Assembly: GCA_946183625.1 (NCBI GenBank)
Contig: CAMHCL010000039.1
Location: forward strand, 1-12,852
DNA length: 12,852 nucleotides
Direction: 5' to 3'
From: an uncultured Lachnospiraceae bacterium
GTDB taxonomy: Bacteria; Bacillota; Clostridia; Lachnospirales; Lachnospiraceae
Shown here: piece by piece, positions 1 through 7,582 of the stretch
How positions within the stretch are numbered: position 1 is the stretch's first letter
Layout: every line of letters starts with the position of its first letter
Position numbers and translations under genes: made by a program
The notes under the pieces: generated by a model
The model's input: the letters and a program-made list of their open reading frames with translations, nothing else
What the model was told of the DNA's origin: nothing
Database searches by the model: none

Positions 1-1
1 C

Positions 2-70
2 GCACCTAAAGAAGAGCAGCTTAAAGAAGACGAAAGAATCGCATTTAGCGTAATAACATTAGGATTCTGA
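2..70 (+). CDS. C-terminal tail of an unidentified upstream gene (partial)
   Basis: An open frame enters from the left edge and ends at TGA 68-70, giving the last 22 residues of a protein: a charged stretch with Lys/Glu/Asp, then a hydrophobic end reading IAFSVITLGF. The next gene starts only 2 nt later, so the two are probably co-transcribed and translationally coupled. The fragment is too short to assign a family. The frame choice rests on the tight junction with the next start codon and on the absence of any stop in the 66 nt seen. Confidence 0.5.
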   Translation, partial: APKEEQLKEDERIAFSVITLGF

Positions 71-72
71 TA

Positions 73-942
73 ATGAAGGAAATCGTAATCACTAAAAATG
101 AAGAAGGTTATAAGCTAAAGAAGCTGTGCATGAATTACCTGAATACAGCACCTGCTTCATTTATATATAAGATGCTGAGAAAGAAGAATATCGTACTTAA
201 TGATAAAAAAGCCGATGGTAACGAGACTCTTAGTTGTGGCGACTCAGTTAAAATGTACTTATCAGACGAAACGATTCAGAAGTTCAGGAAAGAGTCTAAT
301 GATACACCTTCATTGTCACAGAAAGCCAAGCCTGATGATTACAGTATAAATGAGGCTATTATAGATTATCTTCTAAGTAGCAGAGCGATAACATCAGAAA
401 GCCTCAATACATTTCACCCTTCAATCTGTAACAGGCTGGACAGGAATACCAGTGGTATAATCCTTGCCGGAAAAACACCAGCAGGCAGTAAATACCTGTC
501 TGAACAGATAAGAAGCCGTAAAATGTCAAAGTATTATCTGGCTGTAGCTTCAGGTGGCTTCGAATATGACAAGAAATATATAGAATGCTACCTTGCAAAG
601 GATAATGACAAAAACCTGGTTCAAATATATGATAAGAAGCCTGAGGAAAAGGCAGAGCTCATCAAGACAGAAATAGAGATAATAAAATATAATCCTGAAC
701 GTGATCTCAGCTTGGTTAAGGTTAAGCTGATCACGGGTAAGAGTCATCAGATAAGGGCAGTTTTATCCCATCTGGGTCATCCAATACTTGGAGACTACAA
801 ATATGGCTCCCGCCGGATCAACGACCAATACAAAAAAGAGTTTGGCATCAACACTCAGTTACTTCATGCATACTTGGTGGAGTTCTCGGATGGTCGTGAA
901 TTCCATGCTGATGTACCTGATATAATTAGTAGTTTATTATGA
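73..942 (+). CDS. RluA-family 23S rRNA/tRNA pseudouridine synthase
   Basis: A 289-residue enzyme of the RluA family, which isomerises specific uridines in rRNA or tRNA to pseudouridine. An S4-like RNA-binding domain occupies roughly residues 1-65. The catalytic domain carries the family motif as NRLDRNTSG (120-128), with the expected catalytic Asp123, followed by TGKSHQIR (221-228) and LGHPILGDYKYG (234-245). Length fits the RluC/RluD/RluA-like group. Many relatives have His before RLD; here it is Asn, a substitution outside the catalytic Asp. The ATG lies 2 nt after the upstream stop with AGGA at 61-64 as ribosome-binding site. The target uridine cannot be read from the sequence, so no specific rlu symbol is given. 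Confidence 0.93.
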   Translation: MKEIVITKNEEGYKLKKLCMNYLNTAPASFIYKMLRKKNIVLNDKKADGNETLSCGDSVKMYLSDETIQKFRKESNDTPSLSQKAKPDDYSINEAIIDYLLSSRAITSESLNTFHPSICNRLDRNTSGIILAGKTPAGSKYLSEQIRSRKMSKYYLAVASGGFEYDKKYIECYLAKDNDKNLVQIYDKKPEEKAELIKTEIEIIKYNPERDLSLVKVKLITGKSHQIRAVLSHLGHPILGDYKYGSRRINDQYKKEFGINTQLLHAYLVEFSDGREFHADVPDIISSLL

Positions 943-953
943 TATTGTAAATT

Positions 954-1091
954 AGGAGTACTATACACATGTTTGCGAGGAACCGTTGGAGAACGTCGGT
1001 TCTTTGGCTGTGTATTTTACAGCCTTAGAACCGCTACGTTCGGAATCGAGGCGCGAGCCGCGTGACGAGCAGATATGTGTATAGTACTCCT
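954..1091 (+). repeat. Structured intergenic repeat, copy 1 (covarying stem plus conserved core)
   Basis: A 94-nt core (976-1069) recurs almost unchanged at 5164-5258. Here it is enclosed by a stem of 23 consecutive pairs, 954-976 with 1069-1091. The outer 17 pairs (954-970 with 1075-1091) are all Watson-Crick; the inner six include two G.U pairs (971.1074, 973.1072). The G.U pairs form only in the + strand transcript, so the element probably acts as RNA read toward recU. Inside the core, AACCG 981-985 pairs with CGGTT 997-1001, GGCTGT 1006-1011 pairs with ACAGCC 1019-1024, and GGC 1050-1052 pairs with GCC 1057-1059 around a GCGA (GNRA) tetraloop. No T-run follows either arm, so it is not a classical intrinsic terminator. 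It fills nearly the whole gap between the pseudouridine synthase gene and recU. I do not recognise the family. Confidence 0.8.
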
Positions 1092-1095
1092 GGAG
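1092..1095 (+). promoter_or_regulatory. Ribosome-binding site that sets the recU start
   Basis: GGAG at 1092-1095 lies 9 nt before ATG 1105 and directly abuts the right arm of the structured repeat. It favours ATG 1105 over the in-frame ATG at 1075, which lies inside the repeat stem and would add ten unconserved residues. Confidence 0.7.
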
Positions 1096-1104
1096 AAAAC
1101 AAAT

Positions 1105-1638
1105 ATGGCAACATGGAATTCCCGAGGCCTTCGAGGCTCCACCTTCGAAAACCTCATAAATTCTACAAATGAATATTACCGAAAAGCCGGGCTGGCTCTG
1201 GTACAGAAGATACCTACGCCTATAGTCCCTCTTAAATTCGACTCGGAGAAGAAGCTTATAACCGAAGCTTATTTTGAGAAGGATTCCACAGTTGACTATA
1301 TCGGTGTTGTTCAGGAGATTCCTATCTGTTTTGATGCTAAAGAATGCCATACTGATACATTTTCCCTGCAGAATATTCATGAACATCAATATAATTTTAT
1401 GAAGGAATTCGAGCAGCAGGGCGGCGTATCATTCCTGCTCATCCTTTTCACAGATAGAAATGATATGTATTATATGCGATTCAGTGAGCTGGATGAATAC
1501 GTTAAAAGAGTAAATGAAGGTCATGCCAAGAACTTCAAATACATGGAGCTGGATGATGACTTCTTTATCCATTCACACGGAGCGGCTCTGGTACATTATT
1601 TAGAAGGTCTGGAGCGGGATATAAGCTCTCGTGATTAG
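1105..1638 (+). CDS. recU: Holliday junction resolvase RecU
   Basis: A 177-residue RecU, the Holliday-junction-specific endonuclease of Firmicutes, acting in recombinational repair and chromosome segregation with RuvAB. Seen in order: NSRGLRGSTFENLINSTN near the N-terminus, EAYFEKDSTVDYIGV (residues 54-68, with the metal-ligand Asp64), CFDAKE (75-80) and the strongly conserved SLQNIHEHQ (87-95). These match the RecU nuclease fold, a D...(E/D)xK arrangement. The second acidic position is Asp77 in a DxK context, where the Bacillus protein has ExK as I recall it. The start is ATG 1105. The protein is shorter than B. subtilis RecU because it lacks that protein's N-terminal extension. It starts just after a structured repeat and is followed by nadE after 58 nt. 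In many Firmicutes recU neighbours a penicillin-binding protein gene; not here. Confidence 0.9.
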   Translation: MATWNSRGLRGSTFENLINSTNEYYRKAGLALVQKIPTPIVPLKFDSEKKLITEAYFEKDSTVDYIGVVQEIPICFDAKECHTDTFSLQNIHEHQYNFMKEFEQQGGVSFLLILFTDRNDMYYMRFSELDEYVKRVNEGHAKNFKYMELDDDFFIHSHGAALVHYLEGLERDISSRD

Positions 1639-1682
1639 ATAATAGTTATAAGACGAACAACTTAATTATACATATATGATAT

Positions 1683-1688
1683 AGGAGG
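1683..1688 (+). promoter_or_regulatory. Strong Shine-Dalgarno of nadE
   Basis: A full AGGAGG at 1683-1688 lies 8 nt before ATG 1697. The 58-nt gap after recU contains no clear hairpin terminator and no convincing promoter. Confidence 0.75.
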
Positions 1689-1696
1689 AATACGTT

Positions 1697-3673
1697 ATGT
1701 ATGATTTTTACAGGGCAGCAGCACTTGTTCCAAAGGTACGTGTTGCTGATACAGAATTCAATAAAGAAGCTATACTCACTAAGCTTACAGAGGCTTATGA
1801 ATATGACGCAGGAATCATCGCTTTTCCTGAGCTTGCTATAACCGGTTATACATGTCAGGATCTGTTCCTGCAGAGCACACTTTACGAAAATGCCATGAGA
1901 GCAATGTCAGAGATTGTTGCAACTACAGAAAATCGCTCTGAGATAGTAATAATCGGCTCACCTGTAAAGGTTAATTCCAAGCTTTATAATTCTGCATTTG
2001 TAATAATAGGCGGAAAGGTGATCGGTATCTCTGTCAAGACATTTATCCCTAATCATAATGAATTCTATGAGAAGAGATGGTTTACATCTGCTGTAGACCT
2101 GGATGTAAATTTCGTATATGCCTCAGAAATCGGTTTTGAACTGGAAGAGGATTATGAGATTCCAATCGGAAATAACATAGTTTATGATCTGGAAAACGGC
2201 CTCAAATTCGGTGTAGAGATATGTGAAGACCTGTGGGCAACTGTTCCTCCTTCAACATGGCTTACACTTGGTGGTGCTGAGATGATCATAAACCTGTCTG
2301 CCAGCAACGAGCTGATAACTAAGCGTGATTATCGTAGAAGCCTTGTTAAGCAGGCTTCAGCTTCCGGTTACTGTGAATACCTCTATGTAAGTGCTGGGGC
2401 CTCTGAATCCACTCAGGATCTCGTGTTCTCCGGACACTCACTTCTGGCTGAAAACGGAACGATCCTTAATGAGAACAGAGATGTGGTTGCAGACGACTAT
2501 ATCATGATAGCCGACATGGATCTGGGTAAGATCAGAGCCGACAGACTGAGATCAACTACATTTGCCGATTCAGCTGCTTATAATAACGACATTTTATCTG
2601 ATATAGTTACCGTAAAATGTACTGGCTACGATGTTGTTGATTCCGATGGCAAATACATAATCGCCCCAGAACATCCATTTATTCCAGCTTCTAAAGAGAA
2701 GAGAGTAAGAAGATGTAACGATATATTTGATATGCAGGTAGCCGGTCTTATAAAAAGACTTACCGTTACCGGCTCAAAACCTGTTGTAGGTGTATCCGGC
2801 GGAATGGATTCAACACTTACACTGCTTGTATGTGCCAAAGCTCTTCGTAAGATGAAGAAGGAACCAGGCGAGCTTATAGCAATAACTATGCCGGCTTTTG
2901 GTACCACAGACAGAACCTACAGAAATTCCATCGATCTTATAAAGAGCCTGGGTGCAGATCCACTTGTTATAGATATTAAGGATGCATGCCTCCAGCATTA
3001 TAAGGATATCGGACATGACATAGAAGTTAAGGATGTAACATACGAAAATGTACAGGCAAGAGAGAGAACTCAGGTTCTCATGGACTATGCTAATTCTCAT
3101 GGCGGTATCGTAATAGGTACTGGCGATCTGTCAGAGCTTGCACTGGGATGGTGTACTTATAATGCCGATCAGATGAGTATGTACAATGTTAACGGAAGCA
3201 TTCCTAAAACACTGGTAAGATGGATGATTGATAGTGTTGCAGAGAACGACCTCTTCCCTGAAAGTACAGAGATATTAAAGGACATACTTGATACACCAAT
3301 AAGTCCTGAACTGCTTCCACCTGATGAAAACGGAAATATCGTTCAGAAAACAGAGGATAGTGTTGGTCCTTATGAACTTCATGATTTCTTCCTGTATTAT
3401 TCTTTCCGTTATGGATATACACCATCAAAGGTATTTGTACTTGCCAGAAAAGCATTTAGAGAGAAATATACAGACAAGGAAATCCTAAAATGGATGAAAC
3501 TTTTCTATACCAGATTCTTTAATCAGCAGTTCAAGAGAAGCTGTATGCCTGATGGTATAAAGGTCGGTAGTGTATCACTGTCACCTAGAGGAGACTTAAG
3601 AATGCCTTCTGATGCATCATCCAGAATATGGTTAGATGAAGTGGCAGAACTGGAGAATAGATATGTATTATGA
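1697..3673 (+). CDS. nadE: Glutamine-dependent NAD+ synthetase
   Basis: A 658-residue two-domain NAD+ synthetase that converts nicotinic acid adenine dinucleotide to NAD+ using ATP and glutamine-derived ammonia in the cytoplasm. The N-terminal nitrilase/glutaminase domain (about 1-300) shows the Glu-Lys-Cys triad: Glu45 in FPELAITGY, Lys114 in SVKTFIPN and Cys176 in VEICEDLW. The C-terminal synthetase domain (about 340-640) has the PP-loop SGGMDS (367-372) and the conserved GTGDLSELALGW (474-485). Length matches the long glutamine-dependent form, so ammonia is channelled internally rather than taken from solution. The gene is intact. Its last 11 nt overlap the chosen miaB start, which suggests translational coupling. 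Confidence 0.96.
   Translation: MYDFYRAAALVPKVRVADTEFNKEAILTKLTEAYEYDAGIIAFPELAITGYTCQDLFLQSTLYENAMRAMSEIVATTENRSEIVIIGSPVKVNSKLYNSAFVIIGGKVIGISVKTFIPNHNEFYEKRWFTSAVDLDVNFVYASEIGFELEEDYEIPIGNNIVYDLENGLKFGVEICEDLWATVPPSTWLTLGGAEMIINLSASNELITKRDYRRSLVKQASASGYCEYLYVSAGASESTQDLVFSGHSLLAENGTILNENRDVVADDYIMIADMDLGKIRADRLRSTTFADSAAYNNDILSDIVTVKCTGYDVVDSDGKYIIAPEHPFIPASKEKRVRRCNDIFDMQVAGLIKRLTVTGSKPVVGVSGGMDSTLTLLVCAKALRKMKKEPGELIAITMPAFGTTDRTYRNSIDLIKSLGADPLVIDIKDACLQHYKDIGHDIEVKDVTYENVQARERTQVLMDYANSHGGIVIGTGDLSELALGWCTYNADQMSMYNVNGSIPKTLVRWMIDSVAENDLFPESTEILKDILDTPISPELLPPDENGNIVQKTEDSVGPYELHDFFLYYSFRYGYTPSKVFVLARKAFREKYTDKEILKWMKLFYTRFFNQQFKRSCMPDGIKVGSVSLSPRGDLRMPSDASSRIWLDEVAELENRYVL
3652..3655 (+). 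promoter_or_regulatory. Ribosome-binding site that sets the miaB start
   Basis: GGAG at 3652-3655, inside the nadE 3' end, is 7 nt before ATG 3663. The upstream in-frame ATG at 3636 has no comparable site at the right distance and would add only nine residues. Confidence 0.65.
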
Positions 3674-5111
3674 TTTTGTGGCTCCCACCAAAGAGCCGGA
3701 CAGACAGGAGTTTTTCATAAACAAATGTCATGAATTAATTGAAGAATATATTGAGAAGAAGGGCAAGACCCCTACTTATCATGTCACCACCTTTGGCTGT
3801 CAGATGAATGCACGTGATTCCGAAAAGCTTACAGGTATCCTTGATAAGATAGGTTACACAGAAGTTGAAGAAGATGAGGCAGATTTTATCATCTATAACA
3901 CCTGTACAGTCCGTGAGAATGCAAATCAGCGTCTGTATGGACATCTGGGACAGCTTAAGAAAAGAAAACAGGCTGGTACATTACAGCTGATCGGTATCTG
4001 TGGATGCATGATGCAGGAGCCGGAAACAGTTGCCTATATAAAAGACAAATTCCCATTTGTAGATCTGATGTTCGGTACATTTAACTTCTATAAAATGGCT
4101 GAGCTTCTGTATACGCGCCTTGCAGGTGAAGAATCACAGGTTGTTGAAGTTCTTTCAGAACCAGAGATAAACGTAGAAAACCTGCCTGAGCGTAAGAAAT
4201 ACAGCTTTAAATCAGGCGTTAATATCATGTATGGATGTAACAATTTCTGTACATACTGCATAGTACCTTATGTCAGAGGCCGGGAGAGAAGCCGTACTCC
4301 GGAAGATATACTGGAAGAATGCCGCACTCTGGCCGCTAATGGATACGTAGAGATAATGTTGCTAGGTCAAAATGTAAATTCATATGGAGTTAACTTCCTG
4401 GGAGAAAGCGACATCCTGAAGGCTAATCCTGAATATGATTTCCCGGAGCTGTTATCCGATGTATGCGCAATTGATGGAATAGAGAGAGTCCGCTTCATGA
4501 CAAGCCATCCTAAAGACCTGTCAGACAGACTCATAGAAGCTATAAAGAACAACCCTAAAGTATGCAGACATCTGCATCTTCCGGTTCAGTCAGGATCCAC
4601 AAGGATTCTTAAAGCCATGAACCGCCGATATACCAAAGAGCAGTATCTGGAGCTCGTGGATAAGATCAGAAGAGAGATACCTGATATATCACTTACCACA
4701 GATATTATGGTAGGCTTCCCTGGAGAAACCGAAGAAGATATTCAGGATACAATAGATGTAGTAAATAAAGCCGGCTATGATCAGGCATTTACATTTATAT
4801 ATTCACCAAGAACAGGCACACCAGCTGCCAAGATGGAACAGATTCCAGCCGAAGTTACCAGCGAACGCTTCAGTAGAGTACTGGAAGCAGTAAGAGAAAA
4901 CTCCACAAGGATTTCCAGCCGCTTCGAAGGCCAGACAGTAACAGTACTGGTGGAAGATATAAACGACCATAACGAAGGCTACCTCACAGGACGAATGTCC
5001 CAGAACCTGGTAGTCCACTTCCCAGGCGATCCATCCCTGATCGGCACCTTCCAAAAAATAAAACTCCTCGAAGCCAAAGGCTTCTACTACCTGGGAGAAC
5101 TTGTAAAATAA
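3663..5111 (+). CDS. miaB: tRNA-2-methylthio-N6-dimethylallyladenosine synthase MiaB
   Basis: A 482-residue radical-SAM methylthiotransferase that adds the 2-methylthio group to i6A37 of tRNAs, downstream of MiaA. The N-terminal MTTase domain carries the three cluster cysteines: Cys46 (TFGCQMNARDSE), Cys81 (YNTCTVRENA) and Cys115 (GICGCMMQE). The radical-SAM domain has CxxxCxxC at Cys192/Cys196/Cys199 followed by VPYVRGRERSR, the MiaB signature that separates it from MtaB and RimO. A C-terminal TRAM RNA-binding domain (about the last 65 residues) starts near GQTVTVLVE. The gene is complete. It overlaps nadE by 11 nt. The last 40 or so codons use C-ending codons far more than the rest of the gene. 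Confidence 0.96.
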   Translation: MYYDFVAPTKEPDRQEFFINKCHELIEEYIEKKGKTPTYHVTTFGCQMNARDSEKLTGILDKIGYTEVEEDEADFIIYNTCTVRENANQRLYGHLGQLKKRKQAGTLQLIGICGCMMQEPETVAYIKDKFPFVDLMFGTFNFYKMAELLYTRLAGEESQVVEVLSEPEINVENLPERKKYSFKSGVNIMYGCNNFCTYCIVPYVRGRERSRTPEDILEECRTLAANGYVEIMLLGQNVNSYGVNFLGESDILKANPEYDFPELLSDVCAIDGIERVRFMTSHPKDLSDRLIEAIKNNPKVCRHLHLPVQSGSTRILKAMNRRYTKEQYLELVDKIRREIPDISLTTDIMVGFPGETEEDIQDTIDVVNKAGYDQAFTFIYSPRTGTPAAKMEQIPAEVTSERFSRVLEAVRENSTRISSRFEGQTVTVLVEDINDHNEGYLTGRMSQNLVVHFPGDPSLIGTFQKIKLLEAKGFYYLGELVK

Positions 5112-5136
5112 TAATTAACTAATTATCAATAACCTA

Positions 5137-5286
5137 TATTACGAATACATCATTAAATATCCTCGAGGAACCGTTGGAGAACGCCGGTTCTTAGGCTGCG
5201 TATTTTGAAGCCTTAGAATCCGCTGCGTTCGGAATCGAGGCGCGAGCCGGGTGACGAGAGGATATCATAATGATGAATTCGTTATA
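5137..5286 (+). repeat. Structured intergenic repeat, copy 2 (covarying stem plus conserved core)
   Basis: The 95-nt core (5164-5258) aligns to 976-1069 with one single-base indel and about seven substitutions. Its closing stem is unrelated in sequence to copy 1 but is again self-complementary: 5157-5164 with 5258-5265, then 5148-5155 with 5268-5275 after a 1x2 internal loop, then 5141-5146 with 5277-5282, and 5137-5139 with 5284-5286 after single mismatches. Within the core, AACCG 5169-5173 pairs with CGGTT 5185-5189, AGGCT 5193-5197 pairs with AGCCT 5209-5213, and GGC 5239-5241 pairs with GCC 5246-5248 around GCGA. It has the same orientation as copy 1 and lies in the 200-nt gap between miaB and mutS, ending 15 nt before the mutS Shine-Dalgarno. 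No T-run follows the stem. Nothing else was identified in the gap. Confidence 0.8.
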
Positions 5287-5300
5287 GAAGTATTTATATC

Positions 5301-5305
5301 AGGAG
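5301..5305 (+). promoter_or_regulatory. Shine-Dalgarno of mutS
   Basis: AGGAG at 5301-5305 is 6 nt before ATG 5312 and lies just outside the structured repeat, so folding of the repeat would leave it exposed. Confidence 0.7.
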
Positions 5306-5311
5306 ATTAAA

Positions 5312-7582
5312 ATGGATAGAACCAAGCTGTCCCCTATGATGCAGCATTACTTAAAAACTAAAGACGAATACAGCGACTGCGTCCTTTTCTACAGACTGGG
5401 CGATTTCTATGAAATGTTCTTCGACGATGCCATAAATGTATCTAGAGAACTTGAGCTCACTCTGACCGGAAAAGACTGTGGAATGGAAGAGCGTGCTCCT
5501 ATGTGCGGTATCCCTTATCATGCATCTGATGTTTACATCAAGAAGCTTATAGACAAGGGCTACAAAGTAGCCATATGTGAGCAGGTTCAGGATCCAAAGC
5601 TTGCCAAGGGGCTTGTAGAACGTAAGGTTATCAAGATCATAACTCCCGGTACCAATATAGGAGATAGTGATACTGCCGGTAATACTTATATAATGACCAT
5701 CTCATATATGCCACCATCAGGTTTAGGTAAGAATCAGAAGTCAGAAGCATTTGGTATAGCAGTATCAGATCTTTCAACCGGAGAATTCCTAACAACCTCT
5801 GTAAATACCTTCTCAAAAATTCATGATGAGATAAGCAAATTCCAGCCAAAAGAGATAATAATCCAGAATAATCCACGTTTGGTTAACAATAATGATTTTA
5901 TGTTAACTTATCTTGATTTAGAGGACAAATTATCCATTACAAAGAGTAATGTTCCGGATTCTTACTTTAATTTCGAATCCTCAGTAAAAAGAATAGAAAC
6001 TCAGTTAAATTGTATCGGTGTTGAAGGAATAGGTCTTAAGGATCTCCCTGAATGCGTAACAGCTTCAGGCGCACTTATCACATACATGCTGGAAACTCAG
6101 ATGGACAATCTGATGCAGATAAATAATATCAAGCTGTATTATATATCTGACTTTATGATCATTGATTCCTCTACAAAGCGTAATCTGGAGCTTACTGAAT
6201 CCATGAGAGACAAAGAGAAGAAGGGTACTTTGCTCTGGGTTCTTGATAAGACTAAAACCTCTATGGGAGCACGTATGCTCCGTAGTTTTATTGAAATGCC
6301 TCTTATCAATATTCAGTCTATTAATCTAAGACTTGATGGTATAGAGTCCATGAATAACAGCATTATGTCACGTGATGAAATGCGTGAATATATGAGCTCT
6401 GTCTACGACCTGGAGAGACTTATTACCAAAATATCCATGAAGTCTGCCAATCCTAGGGACATGCTGGCATTTAAAACATCTCTGGAATATCTTCCATATA
6501 TTCAGAATCTTCTTAAGGATTTTGACTCTGATATATGTCGTAAAATGTACCAGGAGTTCGATACTTTACAGGATCTATATCAGTTACTTGAAGCTTCAAT
6601 TGATGAAGATGCCCCTCTTACTGTTAAGGAAGGCGGCATTATTAAGCATGGCTATAATCATGTAATAGATGAATTCAAGGATAATAAGAAGAATTCCAAG
6701 AATATATTAGCTGAGATTGAAGAAAGAGAACGTGAAAAAACTGGAATTAAGAACCTCAGGATCAAATTTAATAAGATATATGGATATTTCTTTGAAGTAA
6801 CTAATTCTTATAAAGATCAGGTTCCTGACTACTTCATAAGAAAGCAGACCCTTACAAACGCCGAGAGATTTGTTACTGATGAACTGACAAATGTAAGTAA
6901 TGCCATTTTAGGTGCTGATGATAAGCTCTTCGGACTTGAATATGACGAATTCGTAGCCATCAGAGAAAAAGTAGCAGCTGAAGTAGTAAGAGTACAGAAA
7001 ACAGCATATTTCATCGCTCTTATAGATGTTCTGGCATCTCTTTCTTATGTTGCAATAAAGAATAATTATGTCAGACCTTCTCTGAATAGTGATTCCATAA
7101 TAGATATCAAGGAAGGTCGTCATCCTGTTGTTGAATGTGTTATGAAGAATAATGAATTCATATCAAATAACACTTATCTGGATGGTTCTACAAACAGGAT
7201 AATGATAATAACCGGACCTAATATGGCTGGTAAATCTACCTATATGAGACAGACAGCCCTTATATGCCTTATGGCCCAGATAGGTTCATTCGTACCTGCT
7301 GAATCAGCAAATATCTGTATATCTGACAGAATATTTACAAGAGTTGGCGCTAGCGATGACTTAGCTCAGGGACAGTCTACATTTATGGTTGAAATGAACG
7401 AGGTTTCAAACATTTTACGTAATGCCACCAAGGATTCACTCATCATCATGGATGAAATCGGAAGGGGAACCTCCACATTTGACGGATTGTCCATAGCATG
7501 GGCAGTTGTTGAATATATAGCTGATAATAATCTATTGGGAGCTAAAACTCTCTTCGCAACTCATTATCATGAACTGAGTTAG
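5312..7582 (+). CDS. mutS: DNA mismatch repair protein MutS, truncated by frameshift (N-terminal 756 residues)
   Basis: MutS recognises base mismatches and small loops and recruits MutL. Seen in order: the mismatch-reading Phe-x-Glu in DFYEMF (Phe32, Glu34), connector, lever and clamp regions, then the ABC-type ATPase with Walker A GPNMAGKS (635-642), Walker B ending in MDE (713-715) followed by IGRGTSTFDG, and the switch FATHYHEL (748-755). The frame then hits TAG 7580-7582, one codon after HEL. The remaining roughly 137 residues of a normal MutS are encoded in a shifted frame at 7579-7986. As written, the product lacks the end of the ATPase domain and the dimerisation helix-turn-helix, so it should not function as a mismatch sensor. 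A repaired protein would be about 892 residues, normal for the family. Confidence 0.93.
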   Translation: MDRTKLSPMMQHYLKTKDEYSDCVLFYRLGDFYEMFFDDAINVSRELELTLTGKDCGMEERAPMCGIPYHASDVYIKKLIDKGYKVAICEQVQDPKLAKGLVERKVIKIITPGTNIGDSDTAGNTYIMTISYMPPSGLGKNQKSEAFGIAVSDLSTGEFLTTSVNTFSKIHDEISKFQPKEIIIQNNPRLVNNNDFMLTYLDLEDKLSITKSNVPDSYFNFESSVKRIETQLNCIGVEGIGLKDLPECVTASGALITYMLETQMDNLMQINNIKLYYISDFMIIDSSTKRNLELTESMRDKEKKGTLLWVLDKTKTSMGARMLRSFIEMPLINIQSINLRLDGIESMNNSIMSRDEMREYMSSVYDLERLITKISMKSANPRDMLAFKTSLEYLPYIQNLLKDFDSDICRKMYQEFDTLQDLYQLLEASIDEDAPLTVKEGGIIKHGYNHVIDEFKDNKKNSKNILAEIEEREREKTGIKNLRIKFNKIYGYFFEVTNSYKDQVPDYFIRKQTLTNAERFVTDELTNVSNAILGADDKLFGLEYDEFVAIREKVAAEVVRVQKTAYFIALIDVLASLSYVAIKNNYVRPSLNSDSIIDIKEGRHPVVECVMKNNEFISNNTYLDGSTNRIMIITGPNMAGKSTYMRQTALICLMAQIGSFVPAESANICISDRIFTRVGASDDLAQGQSTFMVEMNEVSNILRNATKDSLIIMDEIGRGTSTFDGLSIAWAVVEYIADNNLLGAKTLFATHYHELS
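7577..7582 (+). other. mutS: mutS frameshift site (probable tandem-repeat contraction)
   Basis: After GAACTG (HEL... ends at 7576) only two bases, AG, remain before the frame that reads LEDKLS (from 7579). Homologous MutS proteins have two residues there. Inserting four bases so that one GAGT becomes two tandem GAGT units gives HELSELEDKLS in a single frame. The site therefore looks like loss of one 4-nt repeat unit. The original state is inferred, not seen. Confidence 0.7.

Noticed and set aside
954..1091. Intrinsic terminator for the pseudouridine synthase gene
   Set aside because: The stem is long, but its loop is about 92 nt and no T-run follows on either strand.
961..1389. A 142-codon minus-strand open frame across repeat copy 1 and the start of recU
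   Set aside because: It is antisense to a clear RecU protein, contains the repeat itself, and resembles no family; it is a chance frame.
5112..5311. A separate promoter for mutS in the gap after miaB
   Set aside because: AT-rich hexamers such as TATATT 5135-5140 occur, but no -35 box at suitable spacing could be paired with them.
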